NCBI RefSeq assembly: GCF_022698165.1
Contig: NZ_JALDAY010000016.1
Span: 62,001-126,000, forward strand
Length of the DNA stretch: 64,000 nt
From: Streptomyces cylindrosporus
Lineage (GTDB): Bacteria > Actinomycetota > Actinomycetes > Streptomycetales > Streptomycetaceae
Direction of reading: 5' to 3'
Below the pieces are notes generated by a model. That model was not told the origin of the DNA and searched no databases. It saw only the letters and a program-made list of their open reading frames with translations. The position numbers and the translations under genes are program-made. Each line of letters opens with the position of its first letter. Position 1 is the stretch's first letter. Below, in pieces: positions 1-10,013 of this stretch.

Positions 1-821
1 AGGAACCCCAGCCCGAGTCCACCACCCGCAAGCTGTTCAAGGTCGCCGCCGAGCTGGCCGAGCTGGCCGGCTGGATGTCGTACGACGTGGGGCTCCAGCC
101 GACCGCCCAGAAGTACTTCGTCCTCGCCCTGCACGCGGCCAAGGAGGCCGGCGACAAGCCCCTCGGCTCGTACGTGCTGTCCAGCATGAGCCGCCAGATG
201 ATCCACCTCGGCCGGCCCGACGACGCGCTGGAGCTGATCCACCTCGCGCAGTACGGCAGCCGGGACTGCGCGAGCCCGCGCACCCAGTCGATGCTGTATG
301 CGATGGAGGCCCGCGCCTACGCCAACATGGGCCAGCCCGGAAAGTGCAAGCGGGCCGTCCGGATGGCCGAGGACACCTTCGCCGACGTCGAGGAGTGGGA
401 CGAGCCGGACCCGGACTGGATCCGCTTCTTCTCCGAGGCCGAGCTGCACGGCGAGAACAGCCACTCCTACCGCGACCTCGCCTATGTCGCGGGGCGCAGC
501 CCGACCTACGCATCCCTGGCCCAGCCCGTCATGGAGCGGGCCGTAGACCTGTTCGCCAAGGACGCCGAGCACCAGCGGTCGTACGCACTGAACCTCATCG
601 GGATGGCCACGGTCCACCTGCTCCAGCGCGAGCCCGAGCAGAGCACGGTGCTGGCCGAACAGGCCATGCACATCGCCAAGAAGGTCCGCTCCGAGCGGGT
701 GAACACTCGTATTCGAAAGACCGTCGACACGGCGGTGCGCGACTTCGGGGACCTCGCCGAGGTCGTCGACCTCACCGAGAAGCTCTCCGTCGAGCTGCCG
801 GAGACCGCCGAGGCGGTCTGA
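1..821 (+). CDS. nsdA: NsdA-like regulator, 3' part only
   Basis: The gene is cut by the window edge. The frame is open from base 3, before the first ATG at 75, so the N-terminus lies outside. The visible ~270 residues are alpha-helical and TPR-like, with recurrent Ala/Leu helices (AAKEAGDKPLGSYVLSSMSR; ERAVDLFAKDAEHQRSYALN). No DNA-binding domain falls in the visible part. The gene next to amtB at this locus in Streptomyces is nsdA, a negative regulator of sporulation and antibiotic production whose product has TPR-like repeats. The name rests on this position and the TPR-like character, not on a search. Confidence 0.72.
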   Translation, partial: EPQPESTTRKLFKVAAELAELAGWMSYDVGLQPTAQKYFVLALHAAKEAGDKPLGSYVLSSMSRQMIHLGRPDDALELIHLAQYGSRDCASPRTQSMLYAMEARAYANMGQPGKCKRAVRMAEDTFADVEEWDEPDPDWIRFFSEAELHGENSHSYRDLAYVAGRSPTYASLAQPVMERAVDLFAKDAEHQRSYALNLIGMATVHLLQREPEQSTVLAEQAMHIAKKVRSERVNTRIRKTVDTAVRDFGDLAEVVDLTEKLSVELPETAEAV

Positions 822-992
822 GAAACCGCCGTATCCCTTGAACCCCGGCCGCGGCCGGCCTTCCCGAACCGCCCGACTCGGCTCCCCCGTGCCAGGTCAT
901 CGGAAGGCCCGTCGCGGCCGGATCCTTTCCGTCCCGGAAGGTTGCGCCACGATAACGATCGACGCTGCCGGGATCCAGCAGTTCATCGAGGC

Positions 993-1028
993 GTAACACA
1001 CGAGGCGCCTTCGTCACTGCGGCGAAAC
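993..1028 (+). promoter_or_regulatory. Candidate GlnR box upstream of amtB
   Basis: The 327-base gap between nsdA and amtB holds GTAAC at 993-997 and a well-formed second half: GTCAC at 1013-1017, six bases, then GAAAC at 1024-1028. The GlnR consensus is gTnAC-n6-GaAAc repeated, so the second half fits exactly and the first half is weak (GGCGC in the GaAAc position, spacing 4 instead of 6). GlnR controls amtB-glnK-glnD in Streptomyces. No other gene is seen in this gap. Confidence 0.6.
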
Positions 1029-1147
1029 AACGAGGGGCTTCCACCGAAACCGCGCTGCGCCAATCTCTTGGCGCATAACCGGCCCACCCCTCATGCCCGC
1101 TTCAGGCTTCGCCCGCACGGGGCCGTACCAATGACGAGGAGACGCCG

Positions 1148-2479
1148 ATGGCCCCAGCCATCACGCTCGCCGCAGAAGCTCCCAAGCTGTCTGCCGCCAA
1201 CACGGGCTTCATGCTCATCTGTTCCGCCCTGGTGCTGCTCATGACCCCGGGCCTGGCCTTCTTCTACGGAGGCATGGTCCGCGTCAAGAGCACCCTGAAC
1301 ATGCTGATGATGAGCTTCGTCAGCATCGGGATCGTCACCATCCTGTGGGTGCTCTACGGCTTCTCCCTGGCCTTCGGCTCCAGCAACGGCTTCATCGGCT
1401 TCAACTCCGACTGGCTGGGCATGAGCAACGTCGGCCTGACGGAGCTCTGGGACGGCTACACGATCCCGATCTTCGTCTTCATGGTCTTCCAGATGATGTT
1501 CGCGGTCATCACGCCGGCCCTGATAAGCGGCGCCATCGCGGACCGCGTCAAGTTCTCGGCCTGGTCGCTCTTCGTGGCCCTGTGGCTGACGGTCGTCTAC
1601 GTCCCGGTCGCCCACTGGGTCTGGGGCGCCGACGGCTGGGCCTTCAAGCTCGGTGTGATCGACTTCGCCGGTGGTACGGCGGTCCACATCAACGCCGGTG
1701 CCGGCGCCCTCGGCGTCATCCTGGTCATCGGCAAGCGCGTCGGCTTCAAGAAGGACCCGATGCGCCCGCACAGCCTCCCGCTGGTCATGCTCGGCGCCGG
1801 TCTCCTGTGGTTCGGCTGGTTCGGCTTCAACGCCGGTTCGTGGCTGGGCAACGACGACGGCGTCGGCGCGCTGATGTTCGTCAACACGCAGGTCGCCACC
1901 GCCGCCGCCATGCTGGCCTGGCTCGCCTACGAGAAGATCCGCCACGGCGCGTTCACCACGCTGGGCGCCGCCTCCGGCGCGGTCGCCGGTCTGGTCGCGA
2001 TCACCCCGTCCGGTGGTGCGGTCTCCCCGCTCGGCGCGATCGCGGTCGGTGTCATCGCCGGTGTCGCCTGCGCCGCGGCCGTCGGCCTGAAGTACAAGTT
2101 CGGCTACGACGACTCACTCGACGTCGTCGGCGTCCACATGGTCGGCGGTATCGCCGGCTCCCTGCTCATCGGCTTCTTCGCCACCGGCAAGGGCCAGTCC
2201 ACCGCGACCGGCGTCTTCTACGGCGACCACTCCTTCACCCAGCTGTGGAAGCAGTTCGCCGGTGTCGGCGCGGTCCTCGGCTACTCCCTGGTCGCCTCCG
2301 CGGTGCTCGCCTTCCTCCTCGACAAGACCATCGGAATGCGGGTCACCGAGGACGAAGAGGTCTCCGGTATCGACCAGGCCGAGCACGCCGAGACCGCATA
2401 CGACTTCAGCGGTGCCGGTGGCGGCTCCGCCAAGGTCGCCGTGGCTGCCGCGGCCGAGTCCAAGAAGGTGGACGCATGA
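1148..2479 (+). CDS. amtB: Ammonium transporter AmtB
   Basis: This is a membrane channel for ammonium/ammonia, 443 aa, the usual length for Amt proteins, with about eleven hydrophobic segments. The N-terminus (TGFMLICSALVLLMTPGLAF) is the typical first helix. The conserved FAGGTAVHINAG and GVHMVGGIAGSLLIG segments carry the twin pore histidines. The C-terminal cytoplasmic tail (residues ~400-443) is where the PII protein docks. The start is ATG at 1148 behind GAGGAG. The stop overlaps the glnK start by 4 bases (ATGA), so the two are translationally coupled. Regulation by GlnR is likely from the upstream box. Confidence 0.97.
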   Translation: MAPAITLAAEAPKLSAANTGFMLICSALVLLMTPGLAFFYGGMVRVKSTLNMLMMSFVSIGIVTILWVLYGFSLAFGSSNGFIGFNSDWLGMSNVGLTELWDGYTIPIFVFMVFQMMFAVITPALISGAIADRVKFSAWSLFVALWLTVVYVPVAHWVWGADGWAFKLGVIDFAGGTAVHINAGAGALGVILVIGKRVGFKKDPMRPHSLPLVMLGAGLLWFGWFGFNAGSWLGNDDGVGALMFVNTQVATAAAMLAWLAYEKIRHGAFTTLGAASGAVAGLVAITPSGGAVSPLGAIAVGVIAGVACAAAVGLKYKFGYDDSLDVVGVHMVGGIAGSLLIGFFATGKGQSTATGVFYGDHSFTQLWKQFAGVGAVLGYSLVASAVLAFLLDKTIGMRVTEDEEVSGIDQAEHAETAYDFSGAGGGSAKVAVAAAAESKKVDA

Positions 2480-2814
2480 AGCTCATCACCGCCGTCGTCA
2501 AGCCCCACCGGCTCGACGAGATCAAGGAAGCCCTCCAGGCCTTCGGAGTCCACGGCCTGACGGTCACCGAGGCGAGCGGCTACGGTCGTCAGCGGGGCCA
2601 CACCGAGGTCTACCGCGGCGCCGAGTACACCGTCGACCTGGTCCCCAAGATCCGGATCGAGGTGCTGGCCGAGGACGACGACGCCGAGCAGCTGATCGAC
2701 GTCATCGTCAAGGCGGCCCGTACCGGCAAGATCGGTGACGGCAAGGTCTGGTCCCTGCCGGTCGAGACGGCCGTCCGGGTACGGACCGGCGAGCGCGGCC
2801 CCGACGCGCTCTGA
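2476..2814 (+). CDS. glnK: PII nitrogen regulatory protein GlnK/GlnB
   Basis: A 112-aa PII signal protein that senses 2-oxoglutarate/ATP/ADP and partners AmtB. The T-loop is intact with Tyr51 (RGAEYTVDL), the residue modified by GlnD; in actinomycetes the modification is adenylylation. The B-loop (ARTGKIGDGKVW) and C-terminal signature are present. The ATG overlaps the end of amtB by 4 bases. The amtB-glnK-glnD order is the standard actinobacterial operon, so glnK is the safer name than glnB. Confidence 0.96.
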   Translation: MKLITAVVKPHRLDEIKEALQAFGVHGLTVTEASGYGRQRGHTEVYRGAEYTVDLVPKIRIEVLAEDDDAEQLIDVIVKAARTGKIGDGKVWSLPVETAVRVRTGERGPDAL

Positions 2815-2838
2815 CAGAAGAAGAACAGGAGCTGCTGG

Positions 2839-5289
2839 GTGTCGAGTACTGAAGTGCACAGCGAAGCAGAGGACTCGGGACCCAGCGGCTATGCGGCGGC
2901 CCGGCTGCGTCTCCTCACCGAGGGGGTGCAGTCCGGGCCGCCGCGCCGTGCGGCCCTGTCGGAGCTCACCGACGACTGGCTGACCGGCCTCTTCGGGGCC
3001 GGTGCCGAAGGACTGCGCGGGGTCTCCCTGGTCGCCGTCGGCGGCTACGGCCGCGGTGAGCTGTCCCCGCGCAGCGACCTGGACCTGCTGCTCCTGCACG
3101 ACGGCGGCGACGCCAAGGCGGTGGCCGCGCTCGCCGACCGCATCTGGTACCCCGTGTGGGACCTCGGCCTCGCCCTCGACCACTCCGTGCGCACCCCGGG
3201 GGAGGCACGCAAGACCGCCGCCGAGGACCTGAAGGTCCAGCTCGGCCTCCTGGACGCCCGCCACATCGCCGGTGACCTGGGCCTGACCGCCGGACTGCGC
3301 ACCGCGGTCCTCGCCGACTGGCGCAACCAGGCGCCCAAACGCCTCCCCGAACTCCAGGAGCTGTGCTCCGAACGCGCCGAGCGCCAGGGCGAGTTGCAGT
3401 TCCTCCTCGAACCCGACCTCAAGGAGGCCCGCGGCGGCCTGCGCGACGCCACCGCCCTGCGCGCCGTCGCCGCCTCCTGGCTGGCCGACGCCCCGCGCGA
3501 GGGCCTCGACGACGCCCGGCGCCGCCTCCTCGACGTCCGCGACGCCCTGCACCTCGCCACGGGCCGCGCGACCGACCGGCTGGCGCTCCAGGAGCAGGAC
3601 CAGGTCGCCGCCGAGCTCGGCCTGCTGGACGCGGACACGCTGCTGCGCCAGGTGTACGAGTCGGCGCGAGTCATCTCGTACGCCAGTGACGTCACCTGGC
3701 GCGAGGTGGGGCGCGTGCTCAGGTCGCGCGCCGTACGGCCGCGGCTGCGCGCCATGCTCGGCGGCGGCAAGCCCGTCGCCGAACGGTCGCCCCTGGCGGA
3801 GGGCGTGGTCGAGCACGACGGCGAGGTGGTGCTCGCCCGCACCGCGCGCCCCGAGCGCGACCCGGTGCTGCCGCTGCGCGCCGCGGCCGCCGCCGCCCAG
3901 GCCGGCCTCCCGCTCTCCCTGCACGCCGTACGGCGCATGGCGTCCATCGCGCGCCCCCTGCCCACGCCCTGGCCCGCCGAGGCCCGCGAACAGCTGGTCA
4001 CCCTGCTCGGCTCCGGCCACCCCACCATCGAGGTGTGGGAGGCGCTGGAGGCGGAGGGCCTGATCACCCAGCTGCTGCCCGACTGGGAGCGGGTGCGCTG
4101 CCGGCCGCAGCGCAACGCCGTGCACATCTGGACCGTCGACCGCCACCTCATCGAGACGGCCGTCCGCGCCTCCGAGTTCACCCGCCGCGTCCACCGCCCC
4201 GACCTGCTCCTGGTCGCGGCGCTGCTGCACGACATCGGCAAGGGCTGGCCCGGCGACCACTCGGTGGCCGGCGAGATCATCGCCAAGGACGTCGCCGCCC
4301 GCATCGGCTTCGACCGCGAGGACGTCGCCGTACTCGCGACTCTCGTACGTCACCATCTGCTGCTCATCGACACGGCCACCCGGCGTGACCTGGAGGACCC
4401 GGCGACGGTCCGGTCGGTCGCCGAGGCCGTCGGGACCCAGTCCACGCTGGAGCTGCTGCACGCGCTGACCGAGGCCGACGCGCTGGCCACCGGACCGGCC
4501 GCCTGGTCGTCCTGGCGGGGCTCGCTCGTCGCCGACCTGGTCAAGCGGGTCGGCGCCGTGCTCGCCGGGGACCTGCCCGAGGAGCCCGAGGCCGCCGCGC
4601 CCACCGCCGAGCAGGAGCGGCTCGCCATCGAGGCGGTCGCCACCGGCAGCCCGGTGCTGTCCCTGCGCGCCCAGACCGAGCCGCCGACCGAGGACCAGCC
4701 GCCCTCCGGCGACCCCGAGCCGCTCGGCGTCGAGCTGCTCATCGCCGTACCGGACCAGCCGGGCGTGCTGCCCGCGGTGGCCGGCGTGCTCGCCGTGCAC
4801 CGGCTGACCGTGCGCACCGCCGAACTGCGCGCCCTGGACCTGCCGGACGGCGTCGAGGGCTCGGTGCTGCTCCTTGACTGGCGGGTCGCCGCCGAGTACG
4901 GCTCACTGCCGCAGGCCGCCCGGCTGCGCGCCGATCTCGTACGGGCCCTGGACGGGTCCCTGGACATCGCGGGTCGGCTCGCCGAGCGGGACGCCGCCTA
5001 TCCGCGCCGCCGGGGTGTCGTGGCGCCGCCGCCGCGGGTGACGGTCGCCTCGGCCGCTTCCCGGCTGGCCACGGTGATCGAGGTGCGCGCGCAGGACGCC
5101 CCGGGGCTGCTGCACCGGATCGGGCGGGCGCTGGACGACGCGAAGGTGCGGGTGCGCAGCATGCACGTGTCGACGCTGGGCGCGAACGCCGTGGACGCCT
5201 TCTACGTGACCGGGCCGGAGGGTGCGCCCCTGCCCGGCGAGGAGGCGGCGTCCGTGGCGCGCAAGCTGGAGGAGACCCTCAGGGGATGA
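2839..5289 (+). CDS. glnD: GlnD, PII-modifying nucleotidyltransferase
   Basis: This bifunctional sensor modifies and de-modifies PII; in Streptomyces it acts as an adenylyltransferase. It is 816 aa. The N-terminal nucleotidyltransferase motif GGYGRGELSPRSDLDLL carries the DxD catalytic aspartates at residues ~69-86. A central HD domain (HDIGKGWPGDHS) follows, then two C-terminal ACT domains (first around GVELLIAVPDQPGVLPAVAG, second around VIEVRAQDAPGLLHRIGRAL) that sense glutamine. The GTG start at 2839 has AGGAG upstream and lies 24 bases after glnK. It is the last gene of the nitrogen operon. Confidence 0.96.
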   Translation: MSSTEVHSEAEDSGPSGYAAARLRLLTEGVQSGPPRRAALSELTDDWLTGLFGAGAEGLRGVSLVAVGGYGRGELSPRSDLDLLLLHDGGDAKAVAALADRIWYPVWDLGLALDHSVRTPGEARKTAAEDLKVQLGLLDARHIAGDLGLTAGLRTAVLADWRNQAPKRLPELQELCSERAERQGELQFLLEPDLKEARGGLRDATALRAVAASWLADAPREGLDDARRRLLDVRDALHLATGRATDRLALQEQDQVAAELGLLDADTLLRQVYESARVISYASDVTWREVGRVLRSRAVRPRLRAMLGGGKPVAERSPLAEGVVEHDGEVVLARTARPERDPVLPLRAAAAAAQAGLPLSLHAVRRMASIARPLPTPWPAEAREQLVTLLGSGHPTIEVWEALEAEGLITQLLPDWERVRCRPQRNAVHIWTVDRHLIETAVRASEFTRRVHRPDLLLVAALLHDIGKGWPGDHSVAGEIIAKDVAARIGFDREDVAVLATLVRHHLLLIDTATRRDLEDPATVRSVAEAVGTQSTLELLHALTEADALATGPAAWSSWRGSLVADLVKRVGAVLAGDLPEEPEAAAPTAEQERLAIEAVATGSPVLSLRAQTEPPTEDQPPSGDPEPLGVELLIAVPDQPGVLPAVAGVLAVHRLTVRTAELRALDLPDGVEGSVLLLDWRVAAEYGSLPQAARLRADLVRALDGSLDIAGRLAERDAAYPRRRGVVAPPPRVTVASAASRLATVIEVRAQDAPGLLHRIGRALDDAKVRVRSMHVSTLGANAVDAFYVTGPEGAPLPGEEAASVARKLEETLRG

Positions 5290-5296
5290 CGGACGC

Positions 5297-5329
5297 GGGA
5301 TCCCGGTGTCGTACCGAGCCGGGATACCC
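5297..5329 (+). terminator. Hairpin between glnD and ffh
   Basis: ATCCCGG at 5300-5306 pairs with CCGGGAT at 5319-5325, and flanking GGG/CCC extends the stem past one bulged A. It lies just after the glnD stop and has no long T-run. It may end the nitrogen operon transcript or sit in the ffh leader. Confidence 0.4.
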
Positions 5330-5375
5330 TTGAAGACGCTCACCCTGCCCCCGACTCCCGAGGACCGACGCCGCC

Positions 5376-6941
5376 GTGTTCGACACTCTCTCCGATCGCC
5401 TCTCAGCGACCTTCAAGAATCTGCGCGGCAAGGGGCGTCTGAGCGAGGCGGACATCGACGCCACCGCGCGCGAGATCCGTATCGCGCTGCTCGAAGCGGA
5501 CGTGGCGCTGCCGGTCGTCCGGACGTTCATCAAGAACGTCAAGGAGCGCGCTCTCGGCGCCGACGTGTCCCGCGCGCTCAACCCGGCCCAGCAGGTCCTG
5601 AAGATCGTGAACGAGGAACTCGTCACGATCCTCGGCGGCGAGACCCGGCGGCTGCGCTTCGCCAAGAACCCGCCCACCGTGATCATGCTGGCGGGTCTGC
5701 AGGGTGCCGGTAAGACCACCCTCGCGGGCAAGCTCGGCCACTGGCTGAAGGAGCAGGGTCACTCGCCGCTCCTGGTCGCCGCCGACCTCCAGCGCCCGAA
5801 CGCCGTGAACCAGCTGAGCGTGGTCGCCGAGCGCGCCGGCGTCGCCGTGTACGCCCCGGAGCCGGGCAACGGCGTGGGCGACCCGGTCAAGGTCGCCAAG
5901 GACTCCATCGAGTTCGCGAAGTCGAAGGTCCACGACATCGTGATCGTGGACACCGCCGGCCGGCTCGGTATCGACCAGGAGCTGATGCAGCAGGCGGCGG
6001 ACATTCGCGACGCGGTCTCGCCCGACGAGATCCTCTTCGTCGTCGACGCGATGATCGGTCAGGACGCGGTCACCACCGCCGAGGCCTTCCGCGACGGCGT
6101 CGGCTTCGACGGCGTGGTGCTCTCCAAGCTCGACGGTGACGCCCGCGGTGGTGCCGCCCTGTCGATCCGCCAGGTCACCGGCAAGCCGATCATGTTCGCG
6201 TCGAACGGTGAGAAGCTGGAGGACTTCGACGCCTTCCACCCGGACCGGATGGCCTCCCGCATCCTCGACATGGGTGACCTGCTCACCCTGATCGAGCAGG
6301 CGGAGAAGACGTTCAGCCAGGAAGAGGCCCAGAAGATGGCCTCCAAGCTGGCGTCCAAAAAGGGCCAGGACTTCACCCTGGACGACTTCCTGGCCCAGAT
6401 GGAGCAGGTCAGGAAGATGGGCAGCATCAGTAAGCTGCTCGGGATGCTGCCCGGCATGGGCCAGATCAAGGACCAGATCAACAATCTGGACGAGCGGGAC
6501 GTCGACCGCACCGCCGCGATCATCAAGTCGATGACCCCGGGCGAGCGCCAGGACCCGAACATCATCAACGGCTCGCGTCGCGCCCGTATCGCCAAGGGCT
6601 CCGGCGTCGAGGTGAGCGCGGTCAAGAACCTCGTCGAGCGGTTCTTCGAGGCCCGCAAGATGATGTCCCGCATGGCCCAGGGCGGCGGCATGCCCGGTAT
6701 GCCGGGAGTGCCCGGGATGGGCGGTGGTCCGGGTCGTACGAAGAAGCAGCCCAAGAAGGCCAAGGGCAAGCAGCGCTCGGGCAACCCGATGAAGCGCAAG
6801 CAGCAGGAGCAGGAGGAGGCCGAGCGCAGGGCCGCCGGCGCCCAGGGCGGCGCCGTGCCGGGCGGCGCCTTCGGGCTGCCGGGCCAGCAGGGCGGTCAGG
6901 ACTTCGAGCTGCCGGACGAGTTCAAGAAGTTCATGGGCTGA
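5376..6941 (+). CDS. ffh: Signal recognition particle GTPase Ffh
   Basis: This is the SRP54 homologue. With the 4.5S-type scRNA it targets nascent membrane proteins. It is 521 aa. The N-domain helical bundle is at ~1-90. The G-domain has GLQGAGKTT (P-loop), DTAGRLG and the SKLDGDARGGAAL motif. The C-terminal methionine-rich M-domain includes SISKLLGMLPGM and a very Met/Gly-rich stretch near 430-450. The tail is basic (KKQPKKAKGKQR) and then Gly/Gln-rich, longer than in E. coli but usual in actinomycetes. The start is GTG at 5376. Confidence 0.97.
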   Translation: MFDTLSDRLSATFKNLRGKGRLSEADIDATAREIRIALLEADVALPVVRTFIKNVKERALGADVSRALNPAQQVLKIVNEELVTILGGETRRLRFAKNPPTVIMLAGLQGAGKTTLAGKLGHWLKEQGHSPLLVAADLQRPNAVNQLSVVAERAGVAVYAPEPGNGVGDPVKVAKDSIEFAKSKVHDIVIVDTAGRLGIDQELMQQAADIRDAVSPDEILFVVDAMIGQDAVTTAEAFRDGVGFDGVVLSKLDGDARGGAALSIRQVTGKPIMFASNGEKLEDFDAFHPDRMASRILDMGDLLTLIEQAEKTFSQEEAQKMASKLASKKGQDFTLDDFLAQMEQVRKMGSISKLLGMLPGMGQIKDQINNLDERDVDRTAAIIKSMTPGERQDPNIINGSRRARIAKGSGVEVSAVKNLVERFFEARKMMSRMAQGGGMPGMPGVPGMGGGPGRTKKQPKKAKGKQRSGNPMKRKQQEQEEAERRAAGAQGGAVPGGAFGLPGQQGGQDFELPDEFKKFMG

Positions 6942-6991
6942 GTTCACTCTCTGCACGTGCCGGGGGTTGGTCGTTGTCGTAACGTCCCGAT

Positions 6992-8923
<1,932 letters not shown>

Positions 8924-8932
<9 letters not shown>

Positions 8933-8965
8933 GGCGTGCGCGCGGACGTCTAGGGCGTGCGTGCG
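8924..8965. repeat. 21-bp tandem duplication across convergent stop codons
   Basis: Two copies of a 21-mer (8924-8944 and 8945-8965, one mismatch) begin GACGTCTAGGGCGTGCG. The palindromic CTAG in copy 1 gives the ftsH stop. The CTAG in copy 2 gives the stop of the convergent methyltransferase-like gene on the minus strand. Confidence 0.9.
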
Positions 8966-9816
8966 ATCAGGTACCGGAAGACGTTCGGCATCCACACCGT
9001 CCCGTCCGTGCGGAGGTACGGGTGCAGCGCCTCCGCCAGCTCCTTCTCGACCTGCGTCGCGTCGGTCGCCGCGATCGCCGCGTCGAACAGGCCCGTCGAC
9101 AGCAGCCCGCGCACCGCGCTGTCCATGCCGGCGTAGCCGAAGGGGCAGGCGACCCGGCCCGAGCCGTCGGGCTTCAGCCCCGCCCGCTGGGCCACCTCCT
9201 CCAGGTCGTCGCGAAGGGCGGGGCGCCAACTGCCCGCACTGCGCAGCGGATCCGCCAGCCTGGTGGCCACCCGCAGTACGGACGACGTGGCGCAGCGCTC
9301 CGGCGGACCCCAGCCGGCGAGCACCACGGGCGCCCCGCGCTCGGCGAGCGGTGTCGCTGCCCGCAGCAGCCCGCCGAGCCCCTCCGAGTCGCCCGCCAGA
9401 CACCCGATCGGCTCGAAAGCCGTCACCAGGGTGTACGCGGGCGTCTCCGCGCCGCCCGCGGACGTGAGGTCGGCGGGCGAACCGTCGACGAGCCGGGTGT
9501 CCGCACGCGCGCGTGCGTCCGACGCGTCCGGAAGCAGCCGCTCGCGCGCCAGGGCGAGCCGTTCGGGGGAGGAGTGGTCGACACCGGTGACCGCCGCGCC
9601 TCTCGCCGCGGCCATCAGCAGGGCCAGCCCGGAACCGCAGCCGATCCCCATCATCCGGGTGCCCTGGCCCACTTCGAGTCGCTCGTAGACGGCCTCGTAG
9701 AGCGGCACCAGCATCCGCTCCTGGATCTCGGACCAGTCACGCGCGCGTGCACACAGATCCACGCGGGGCGAACCGCCCGCATGGGGTGGGTGCCGCCGCA
9801 CGAGCGTAGGTGTCAT
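8950..9816 (-). CDS. SAM-dependent methyltransferase-like protein
   Basis: A 288-aa protein from the ATG at 9816 (MTPTLVRRHPP). The frame stays open further upstream but that extension is unlike coding sequence. The Rossmann-type motif I reads MMGIGCGSGLALLMAAARGA, followed by an acidic end of strand 2 (VTGVDHSSPERL), which fits class I SAM-binding folds. Substrate cannot be told from sequence. It converges on ftsH with 17 bases between stops, and is head-to-head with proS across ~200 bases. It could be a catalytically inactive family member; post-I motifs are weak. Confidence 0.72.
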   Translation of the reverse strand: MTPTLVRRHPPHAGGSPRVDLCARARDWSEIQERMLVPLYEAVYERLEVGQGTRMMGIGCGSGLALLMAAARGAAVTGVDHSSPERLALARERLLPDASDARARADTRLVDGSPADLTSAGGAETPAYTLVTAFEPIGCLAGDSEGLGGLLRAATPLAERGAPVVLAGWGPPERCATSSVLRVATRLADPLRSAGSWRPALRDDLEEVAQRAGLKPDGSGRVACPFGYAGMDSAVRGLLSTGLFDAAIAATDATQVEKELAEALHPYLRTDGTVWMPNVFRYLIARTP

Positions 9817-10013
9817 CAAAGCGCCCCAATCCGCCGAGAGTTGCCGCTGTGCCCGTTTCCGTAGCCCCCGTGACGTGCGCTCGCTCTCCCCCCGTATGCC
9901 AGGTAACTCCGCACTCGACCGCTCGTCCAGGGTTTTGGGGCCCGGCTTGTGGGTTGACTGTGCGGGGGAAAAAGAATTCACATCGGCGCAACGTGAGCCC
10001 GTAACATCCCGTC

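Noticed and set aside
2281..4800. Long minus-strand open frame antisense to glnD
   Set aside because: It mirrors the high-GC third positions of glnD; no motif or RBS.
5403..6956. Minus-strand open frame opposite ffh
   Set aside because: Antisense shadow; ffh itself has every domain.
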